NCBI RefSeq assembly: GCF_020921035.1
Contig: NC_063160.1
Location: 22,417,595-22,481,594, forward strand
Direction of reading: 5' to 3'
Source: Rhodamnia argentea
Taxonomy: Eukaryota > Streptophyta > Magnoliopsida > Myrtales > Myrtaceae
Length of the DNA stretch: 64,000 nt
Made by a program: the position numbers and the translations under genes. This document shows positions 55,726 to 64,000 of the stretch, piece by piece. A model generated the notes under the pieces. That model was not told where the DNA came from. It did not search any database and was given only the letters and a program-made list of their open reading frames with translations. Numbering within the stretch: position 1 is the stretch's first letter; each line of letters begins with the position of its first letter.

Positions 55726-57467
55726 ATGGAGGAATCGATGAGAGAGTGCATGAGGAAGCTGGCCCTCTGGCACACCCGGACCTTCAAGCCCATCATGACC
55801 CACGACGAGCTCGAGCCCCTCATGGCCACCCTCGGCTTCGTCGGCCTCACCCCCTCCGCCTCCGCCGGCGGCGCCGTCGCCTGGAAAGAGTACGCCTACT
55901 CCCCCATCTGGAGGAGGAGGAGCGGCGGCGGCGGCTGCTGCAGGTCCTCCGACGGCGGGGCGAGGCCGAGGCCGAGGCTGCCGTACCCGAGGATCGACGG
56001 CCTGCACAGCTACACGTACCAGGCCTTCGTCGACGGCGTCAACTCCTACCTCGAGATGTGCGACATCTCCGTGCTCTTCCACATTCGGTGCGATTCCCTC
56101 CGTCCTTGCTCTCTGCTCCCTCCCTCTTTTTCCCTCTTATTTTTGCTGCGCCTTTTTCGTTTATTATCTTTTTTTTTTTTAGGGTTCTTTCTTTTTTAGC
56201 GTTTCTGACGTGGCATCTCGCGAAAGGATACGATCTTTTTTTTTTTAAATCATTTTTTCTTTTCCTACCTTTTCAGTTTTCAGTAGCGATGGTTGTTTTT
56301 TGATAGTTTATTGGGAAATTATTTGAATTAAGAAGGGTAGATTGTTTGACGCCCCGAAAATTGGACTTCCAAATAATCTTTTCAGATGATTAACCAAATT
56401 AATTGATGCTCCAATATTAATTTTTTTTTTTGTGTTTTGCGGCTTTTAAAAAGCCAAAAGCAATTTTTTTTTTATCTTCCATTCAAATATAATACTTTTA
56501 TCCGAATTTCAATGATAACGAAGAAATCACATGAGAAAACCCATGTCGAACGCGAGGCTATTTTTATAAATTTCAACTATTTTGAATTGAAAAAATGGTG
56601 AGGTGGAAGTCCTAAAATTTGTCAAGAAAGTACAATTTAGTCTTGAAAAACTCTTAAAAAGTACAATTAAGTCCTAAAACTTAACATGAAAGTGCAATTG
56701 AGCCATGAAACTTTAATAAAGTGCAATCAAATCCTAAAACTTATCAAATTGATCCAATCAAGTCATTCCGTTGTTTATAAATTTTGAAAGTTTCAGAATT
56801 CGATTGCATTTTCACAACATATTATAAGACTTGATTACACATTTTGAAAGTTTTGGGATTTGATTTTAGTATACTAATCCCTTAAATTAACATAAAAAAA
56901 TAATAATTATAGATTTCGTCCACCCTTTGAAAAACATTCGGATGCTCGTTGCTATTTTGTGAAATTCGAGTTTCACAGTCCTCCATTTAGATCTAATAAA
57001 ACATGCTGCTTAATGCCCTTTTCTAAGCTAAACCTCTAGGAGCAAGCAGCAGGCAATACCTCTCTGCCATTAGAAAGCAACAATATCTCGTAATATCGAT
57101 ACACGATAAAGCATCTTGCGATATAATTAAATATGAGCAGAAATGATTTTATTAAGAAATTTAATTTAATTAAATCCGGATTTTGGGCAGGGGCATGCCG
57201 CTGCACAGGCTTGATCTGTACAAGAAATGGCGACGCATGCAGGAGGACGAGAGCGTCTTCGTCTACAGAGAAGGGACTCTGGATCAAGCCACTTACAATC
57301 TCTACCATTTCGACCATCACGACGGCGACAGCGATGACAATGGCGGCGGCACGAGCGTCTATTGCGGCGGCGGCGGCGGCGATGGAAGTAGCTCCTTAGT
57401 TATTCGCGATAAGGGCAACAGTGCGCCGGTCAGCTTTCTGGTTCCTCTGAAGGACATCATACTCTGA
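55726..57467 (+). CDS. Plant-specific protein of unknown function, 212 aa
   Basis: Two exons, 55726-56087 and 57191-57467, join in phase (CATTCG|GTGCGA donor, GGGCAG acceptor). The protein starts MEESMRECMRKLALWHTRTF and continues KPIMTHDELEPLMATLGFVG. The second exon continues with GMPLHRLDLYKKWRRMQEDE and VFVYREGTLDQATYNLYHFD. These stretches look like a conserved uncharacterised plant family; I know of no assigned function. The middle of exon 1 (Ala/Gly- and Arg-rich) and the Gly-rich run in exon 2 look less constrained. No signal peptide or membrane segment is visible. The start is chosen at the conserved MEES; an upstream in-frame ATG at 55648 gives only a basic, leader-like extension. 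The 1.1-kb intron contains a MITE-like repeat. Confidence 0.75.
56590..56890. mobile_element. Intronic AT-rich inverted/tandem repeat element
   Basis: Inside the intron of the 55726 gene, the words AAAGTACAATTTAGTC, AAAGTACAATTAAGTCCTAAA, AAAGTGCAATTGAGCC and AAAGTGCAATCAAATCCTAAA recur about every 35-40 bp. The right part holds the reverse sense (GATTGCATTTTCACAAC and GATTACACATTTTGAAAG). It resembles a short foldback or MITE element; the ends are approximate. Confidence 0.5.
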
Positions 57468-59814
57468 GGGCGGCAGCGGCGGCGGCGATAGTCGGCGATC
57501 TGGAAGTTTTTGTAAGTGTGGGAAAGCGGATGAGGTCGCTCTTTTGTTGATTTTCTTTGACATTCGTTTTTTCTCTTTTCTAAGAGTTACATAGCTAGTT
57601 CTTGGTGAAAAATATTTCTAAAGGCTCCGTCTGTTCGAGGAGGACTATAATAGAGGTTCGTCGGGATTTTTAACGAAAGTAACATTGTTTTTTTAACATT
57701 TTTGTTAACGAAAGTAGCATTTTTTTTTTTTGTTGGTTAATGAGCTGGATATTCTCTGATCAAATTTCTTCATAATTTATGGAATATCTTTTTACTCCGA
57801 AAATTACGATACGTTGCACCATTCCCATATATCATCGATGAAGATGGAACTTGTAAGAAGATAGGATGGTATATCGGTATGTCGTTCATCCTATCCAACT
57901 TTTGATGGTTACCAATTTGTGATTTGTGTGATAATTGTCCAAAGTCATAAACCGGACAATTCAGTTTTAATTTTTTCAATCGCGCCAAGTTAGTTCTACG
58001 TCTTTTGATAATTTTTCAATTTACTCATCCGATCAATTTTGACCGAAAATTACTGACATGAACGCCAGCCGATGTTAACGTGGATGATTTTCAAAATTTT
58101 CTTTTTCTTGGAAAAATTCTAAACAAGTTGTTGGCTGGCCGCTCTTCCCTGTTCATCTTGTTTGATGAAGAAGATGATGAACGGGACGAAGAGAGATAAA
58201 CAATTGTCTTTGATGGAAAATGGCATTGATCGGCCAACGATGTCGGATCCTTATTTGAGACTGTCGCGGTCATTTCATGCCCTTATCAATTTAGGGTCCT
58301 CTTTTACGAAAATGAAGGCACTTTAATCTTCTTCTTTTTTTTAAATTTTCCTCCATTTTTTCCTTTTCTTTTAGCCATTAGACGGCACCTCCCTCGGGCC
58401 ATCCTCGCCCCCCCTCAGGCCAACCATCGGCGATTGGCCACTATCCAAGAGAAAGGAAAAATAAAAAGAAAGGGAAAAAAGAAGAAAAGAGTTCATAATT
58501 TATAAAAAAAAATTAGCAATCACCCACGTCAGAGCAAATCATGTCATGTATGCCAGCTGCTCGCCATGTACGCTAGCCGATCCATGTCGACGATTTTCGA
58601 TCAAAATTGGTTAAAAATATTAAATTGTCAAATTGTCAAAAGATTTATAACTGAATTATCACAATTTTAATGTCTATGACTGAATTGGTTGCTGAACAAT
58701 GTGTTTGAGATTTTTTGGACAATTTTTCGACTTCATGAATCTATCCTTTCTATGCTGTTCTTGCATTGATCCGGCTGGCGATTTGTATTGTTATGTGCAG
58801 TATCTATCTCGTAACTTTTTTTTTTTGGTCGAATCTCGCAGCTATTAAACGCTCGGATTTTTGCATAGACTCTACAATTTGTTTTTTTTTTTTTAACATT
58901 TGAGTAAACATATCTCTATACAATGGACGTTCGTCGTATAAAACGATTGGTTTTCTGCATTTACGCTAATTGAATATGACCTCGAACACAATATACATAG
59001 ATTGATGAACTGAATATATTTACGATGCGTTTGTTTCGTGGAAAATAAATTAAATATTTTTCTCAAAATGATCGCTTGTATCTCTTACAAAAACAAATCA
59101 ATAGAAAAAAATTTCATTATCCACAAAGTTCTTTATATATAAATTAAAAAAATATTTTGATCAATTATTGCTGCGAAAAACACTTAGCATGTCTATTCCA
59201 TTTAGGCATTTTTGACCACGATGGCGGTGTAATGACTCCGTCAATAGTTTGAAAACTGGATCGTATTCTTGAAAAATTGCTTGATATGCTTGATTTATGC
59301 ATCGTTGGGTTTTTTGGAAAGAATATGATGATATCTGATTCATTCATTTTATAAAGCTTATGAACGTCAATGACGGCAATATTTCAATGTGTGTGCATGA
59401 CATGGCATTTCATGATGAAACAAATGAAACACTCGTCGTGAGGTTCATTTGACGTTATACCGCCGTGAGGTTTATTTGGCGATGCCCCATGGGAGCTAGA
59501 CGGAATTCAAGATGTCCTTCGATGCTTTCTGTAGGTCGAAGGTGCCTCTGCTCTTGCGAGCTTGAGATGCCTCTCCAGTGAGATGCCGGATGAGGTTTAT
59601 CTCCGAGGACGGCACGCTCGCATGAGGTTTATCCGTGAAGGAGCCAAGGACATTGCATATAAATTCACGAGATTTTGAAAAGAAACTTGACTGGAAATGC
59701 TTGAGATGCGTGCATTGAATTTACGAATTATTGAGATAGCATTCTAAATTTAATGCATACATTCTATTGTGTTAGACGTTCATTCGTGGGGCGTTAGCTC
59801 ACTATTGTCGAATT
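57468..59814. other. Repeat-bearing spacer
   Basis: The 3' flank of the preceding gene is followed by a long-inverted-repeat element at about 57945-58690 and AT-rich sequence. Near 59430-59480 the words CGTGAGGTT(C/T)ATTTG repeat twice. No gene was recognised. Confidence 0.45.
57945..58690. mobile_element. Long-inverted-terminal element, GC-rich core (copy 3)
   Basis: The left arm holds CGATCAATTTTGACCGAAAA, then TTACTGACATGAACGCCAGC and GATGTTAACGTGGATGATTT. The right arm reverse-complements to CCAATTTTGATCGAAAATCG, then TCGACATGGATCGGC. The core near 58380-58440 is GC-rich (CCTCCCTCGGGCCATCCTCG). The arrangement matches copies at 13.5 and 45.6 kb. No coding capacity. Confidence 0.65.
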
Positions 59815-60096
59815 GTGGTTTTACAGATAGTAAGAATGCCACAGGTTAGTTCCGCATCGCCAATTCTATGTTATGGAGTCTCCCGGGGATGTATCTCATC
59901 CTGGGAGGACTATGTGGATACGAACCACCCCGATGTGAAGTTTAAGAAACTTAGCAGTACCCCGGCAATCGAAGTAGGACTAATGTCCGCCCGAGTCTTG
60001 TATCGTTTTGTAGCACCGTACATGATTGGTGAGGAAGACATACTTCTGGGTCGTCTCCCATTCGTTGAGGATGATGATGATGCTAGTGATGCGTAA
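59815..60096 (+). CDS. Orphan open frame or exon, function unknown
   Basis: A 93-codon frame ends at TAA 60094-60096. An acceptor-like GTTTTACAG just before 59827 and a donor-like GTAAGTAAGG at 60093 would allow it to be a single exon of a larger gene or an element-derived gene. It contains SWEDYVDTNHPDVKFKKLSS and ends in an acidic stretch EDDDDASDA. I do not recognise the family. The 3.1-kb solo LTR begins only 160 bp downstream. It could be a remnant of a transposon gene, a real small gene, or chance. Confidence 0.3.
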   Translation: MVLQIVRMPQVSSASPILCYGVSRGCISSWEDYVDTNHPDVKFKKLSSTPAIEVGLMSARVLYRFVAPYMIGEEDILLGRLPFVEDDDDASDA

Positions 60097-60258
60097 GTAA
60101 GGAGAAGGAGTAGTCGTGGGAAACAGGATAGTTTGCTTATGTATATAGCGGAATTGTGGTTGTATATAGCTATTGACTAGCTTGGATGGTTGTCTTTTGA
60201 TCCAGTTTCTTGGATATTTAAGCGTGGTTGTAAACTAAATCAAACCCCTTGTAAATAT

Positions 60259-63200
60259 TGTTGACACCTAATTTTGGCGTTCCCCATGTTATATATATAT
60301 ATTTATTAAATAATAACATGTCTAATTTATTTTCGTCTTATTGCAAAATAGAAAATTAAAAAATATATATAACTACTAAAAAAAAAGAAAAAAAAAGAAA
60401 GAGAAAGAAAAAAATAATAATAATAAATAAATGAAATGATAAGCTATTGAATATGCATATTTTCTTGTTGTACTATAGAATAAAAAAAAATTTCAAAATT
60501 CAAATTTTATTTTATTATTTTATTTCATTTTTTTTTAAGAAAAAAAATCAATTCGGGCCCAAACTCGAGCCCACAGCTTTTTATTTTGTTCTCACGCGTA
60601 GCCCACCCACGTGCAGCCCAGTTGGGCAATTCTCTTCCTCAGCCCACCTTTTCTTTTTATTTCTCAGCCCATCTCCCTTTCTCATTTTTCTTCAGCCCAT
60701 CTTTGTTTTGTTTCCTCCCCCCACAGCCCATCTCTCTCTTTTAATCTTTTCTCTTCAGCCCTTCCAATACGTGAACATGTCCCACCCTCACGTACACTCA
60801 CCTGCGCATACTCACGTCACCTTCATTTTTCACCGCACAACTCACGTGGTCTTCCATCAAACCACGTCCACATCAAGCTGGATTCACGCTGGTCCACATA
60901 AGAAAACTTGCTGAAGGAGGCAAGACTAGTATAAAAGAAGAGGAAGAAGGCAGGCTGTTGGTTGGCTGGTTCATTGGTTCGGCTCCAGTAAGAAGGTTCT
61001 GTTCGGCGACCAAAAAAAATGAAAAGAAAATAGAGAGAAGGGAGAGAGCTAGAAAGGTTCGTTCGAGGACTACAAAAAGAAGGATAGGAGAGCAGGTGGT
61101 GCGTTGGGTCAAAGAGAGAAGAAAGGGGGGCTTCTAAAAAGAAAAAGACAAGAAAAAGAAGGCTTCAAGAAGTTCCTGAAGCTCGCTTTTCCTCAGCTCG
61201 CTAACTAGGTAAGTTTTTGTTCTTTTTCTCCTTGGTTTTGCCCAGCCAAAGTGGACGTTTCCTTGTCCATGTATGCATCGTGTCTTCATATGAATAGTGC
61301 ATGCGTGGTTTTCTTTTGAACCTAGATGTACTCCCCTACCCACAACCTGCTCGTGCCCCCCACATCTCTAGCGAAGTACCCCAGCTTCCATGATGGATTT
61401 TCTTCCTCCAAACTACTGGTTTTGCACTCATTTTTCCTACGATAGTCTTTTATCTGCTGCACTTGCCTTGTTGTGATCTGCGGCCCATCGTTTTGGACGA
61501 TTGGTCGTCCGAGAAGACCTGACAATACGAGATGGAGCTCTGCCGCCCCATCTTGGATACCGAGGACCCGAAATCTACAAAAGAGACCCGAGGTGAGCTC
61601 GATCTGAGTAGAAACCAGTGCGGGAAACCGAACTTAAGTGACGCGAGTCCGAACTTAGGCGACGCGAGTCCGAACGAAGGCGACACGAGTCCGAGCTTAG
61701 GCGACACGAGTCCGAACGAAGGCGACGCGAGTCCGAACGAAGTCTACGCGAGTCCGAACTTAGGCGACGCGAGTCCGAACAAAGGCAACACGAGAGTGGA
61801 CTCGAACCAGTGGCGTTGAAGGTGGATCTCGGCGTCGTTTTTCCGCGGCACTTTCAGCGAACGGCAGAGCGAGGCGGCCTCGGAGTGCACGAGTTGGTCA
61901 TGGCGGCAAGGTAACCTGAACCAGTGGTTGCGCATAAGGTCCGGACGCGACTGCGAGCCCGAACGGCAGTGATGCAAGCTTGGGCAGATGCGATGCACGC
62001 GTGAACCGAAGGCGACGCGTGTGTGGACGGTGCGGCGGACGAACGCGATTCGATGATCGAGCCCCGGCGGTGCAGCGGCTAGGCGAGTAAGGGCTGTTGG
62101 TGTCGGAAGGGCAGGACCGCCGTCGGAGGTTGCAAAGAAGAGCGCGTTGCAGGAGGCGCAAGCTTGAAGATGATGAACAGTGGAGCTTGGGCTGAGATAA
62201 TCCACCGTGTAATTCATGTGGGCTATAGTATGGGCCACTCATGCATGGGGATGGGATTAGAAGAAATGAAGAGAAGCTCCTGGGCCCGTGTAGGTTTGGG
62301 CGTTGGGAGTTGGGCTGAAGAGGAAGAGATTGGCCTGTTCGAGCGGGCTGAGCAAAAAGAAGAGAAGCTTCTAGGCCTGGGCTGTCTTGTTCAGGGGAGT
62401 GGCTGTTTTGGGCGTGAGGGAGCTGGGCCAGAAGTAGGGCTGAAGCCCAGTTCGTTTAAGAATAAAAGCAAAAGTGGGCCTGAACTTCTTTGTGTCAACA
62501 GGCCCGGTTCGGGTCCTTTCTCTCGGGCCTGATCAGGTCCGGGTCCGGAACTCGACCCGGACCCGGTCCCATATTAAAAAAATAATAAAATAATAATTAA
62601 TAATAAAAATAAAAAAATCAAAAAAATAAATAAAAATTTCAAAAAATCAGAAAAATTTCAGAAAATTAAAAAAATGGTTTTCATGACCTTTTTACCCCTA
62701 ATGTGAATTTTCAGCCTGAAATTGGCGTTGATTGAAGACCGATGTCCAATCCGGGTCGATAACTTTTGTACTTCGACCTTCGAGTCGAATTTGTTTGTTT
62801 AAATATCGCCATCATAGATTTGGTCCGCATGTGCTTATCCCGATCTTTATTTGGCATATTTACCTGATTGAGTGTTTACATACACCGTCTTTTGAAAAAT
62901 TGCCTGTTAATCGTTTTTCCTATCTGTTAGGTTAAGAATAAATAGGTAATTGCACGAAATGACGGAAAAACATTATGCATGATCATTTAGTACTTGGTTA
63001 GATACCCGATAAGCTTAAAATGATATGCAGAATGTGTGGTCACTTTAGGGAATGTCAACCGGTTAGGTACCGAAAGGGCGCTAATCATCTAGTTAGCGTA
63101 AACAAGTCCCCGAATCTAGAAGCTGCGGTTGCGTAGGAATCGAGATAACCCTCCCATGTCTCGATTGGTTTCTAGCCGACCCCAATAGGCTAGTGGCGAC

Positions 63201-63347
63201 TCTTAATAGCATTTTAATTTGCTAATCAATAAAAAGAAATCCAATGTCACGCGAGGTAGGACTTGGGAGAGTCCACGCCATTGATCTATGGCAATACCTC
63301 TAAACCCGCCGGACCCTCCGCGGGAGGCCGAAGGCGAGGTCGCGACA
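60259..63347. mobile_element. Solo LTR of an LTR retrotransposon, with target-site duplication
   Basis: The segment starts TGTTGACACCTAATTTTGG and ends GGTCGCGACA, so it has the TG...CA ends and near-inverted TGTTG/CGACA termini of plant LTRs. It is flanked by a perfect 5-bp duplication AATAT (60254-60258 and 63348-63352). The length is 3089 bp with no primer-binding site, polypurine tract or gag-pol frame between, so a solo LTR left by LTR-LTR recombination is the simplest reading. The start word and the long LTR resemble Ty3/gypsy Tat/Ogre-type elements; that family assignment is from memory of such termini and is tentative. Confidence 0.8.
61628..61795. repeat. 21-bp minisatellite inside the solo LTR
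   Basis: About seven tandem units of 21 bp share the core CGAGTCCGA, with variable tails CTTA, CGAA or CAAA before GGCGAC. Because 21 is a multiple of three, all frames across it stay open and give false seven-residue peptide repeats on both strands. Confidence 0.9.
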
Positions 63348-63352
63348 AATAT

Positions 63353-64000
63353 GTTTGATGAAATAAAGGGTTGACTACATTTGTGTGTAATTTGGTTAGT
63401 AAACCAAGAACAGGTCATACCCTTTGGATTAGGAGTACCTACTATTGGTGTTTGAAGATTTATTATGCACTTGTTATGTATGGCCAATTGATTGATTGAA
63501 TAGAGTTTCCACATGCGCCAAATTTATAATGAAAGATTAAAACGGATAACGTAAGTCTCAAGGCCGTGGCGCGTCCGAGACGTTACGGTTCATGAGTTCA
63601 AATGGCTAGTTGGACCTCAAGTAGAATATTTTGAAATATTGTGGAAGACAGATGCTAATGCTTTTCAATTTTTGTTGGCTTTGCTCATTGAAACTTTTTT
63701 TAAAGTTATAATATTCCTTTTGTGTTTTGCTTTTTTTTTTATCCAAAGAAGTTTGAGAGATCTATCCTCATCCTATGTCTTCATACTATGAACATGCTAT
63801 TCGTCGCAATTCTAGCCTCAAAAGCGCCTTCGTTAGGGATATGCACATTGTCCGATTGTATATCTAGCTCAATGCCAGGTTGGAGTAGTTCGGATGTGTG
63901 TGCCACAGCAAATCATGAATTTTAATGTGCATATTTATGATTTTTAATATCTTTTGAAAGAAAGTTTCTAATATGTGTTAGAAATATTTAAGAGGTGGCC
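63353..64000. other. Sequence to the right of the solo LTR
   Basis: AT-rich DNA without a recognised gene. It directly continues the sequence that lies left of the LTR at 60253 once the LTR and one copy of AATAT are removed. Confidence 0.4.

Noticed and set aside
61532-61819. Peptide with a seven-residue repeat (ASPNLGD type)
   Set aside because: It is produced by the 21-bp minisatellite inside the solo LTR. There is no start context or gene structure, and the opposite strand is equally open.
61744-62532. Long open frames at 61744-62238 (-) and 62164-62532 (+)
   Set aside because: They lie within the solo LTR and have no recognisable domain.

Overview
The window is plant nuclear DNA. Its genes have many GT-AG introns, AT-rich introns and spacers, homopolymer T/A runs, CT/GA microsatellites in leader regions, and plant-specific families (CDPK, glutamate-receptor-like channel, type 4 metallothionein, tonoplast monosaccharide transporter, PHT4 transporter). 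Codon and exon style are eudicot. A woody eudicot such as a Myrtales species would fit the tandem duplication and foldback-repeat content, but that is a guess and the species cannot be read from the sequence alone. No prokaryotic or organellar segment was seen.

Layout. 0-8 kb: two tandem copies of a TANGO2-like (NRDE family) gene on the + strand. The first is cut by the window edge; the second is complete but frameshifted. Their 3' flanks are also duplicated. A seed-type (type 4) metallothionein follows on the - strand at 7.4-7.9 kb, with RY and G-box/ABRE motifs upstream. 8-20 kb: an intronless PHT4;6-like anion/phosphate transporter (+) and a six-exon clade III GLR channel (+). 20.9-26 kb: an intronless GC-rich homoserine kinase (+) converges on a five-exon monosaccharide-sensing/tonoplast sugar transporter (-). 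29-33.5 kb: a seven-exon myristoylated CDPK (+). 36.8-37.3 kb: a single-exon plant protein of unknown function (-). 39.8-44.5 kb: a 15-exon nucleotide-sugar (CMP-sialic-acid-like) transporter (+). 46.9-48.6 kb: a small coiled-coil protein (-). 50.2-53.5 kb: an aminoacylase-1/M20 peptidase (-) with a signal peptide and a C-terminal KDEL. 55.7-57.5 kb: a two-exon protein of unknown function (+). 57.5-64 kb: repeat-rich, ending in a 3.1-kb solo LTR with an intact target-site duplication.

Spacers carry several kinds of non-autonomous elements: foldback elements whose arms are inverted arrays of a roughly 60-70 bp unit (26.9-27.6 and 34.9-35.4 kb), a family with long inverted termini and a GC-rich core (13.5, 45.6 and 57.9 kb), and smaller MITE-like palindromes.

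The genes do not form a pathway or cluster; this is ordinary mixed-function plant gene space. Exon coordinates were derived by hand from splice consensus and phase continuity. UTR limits and repeat boundaries are approximate. No clear candidate for a wholly new biological system was found. The most informative observations are the frameshifted TANGO2 duplicate, the KDEL-tailed aminoacylase, the metallothionein promoter, the solo LTR and the foldback families.
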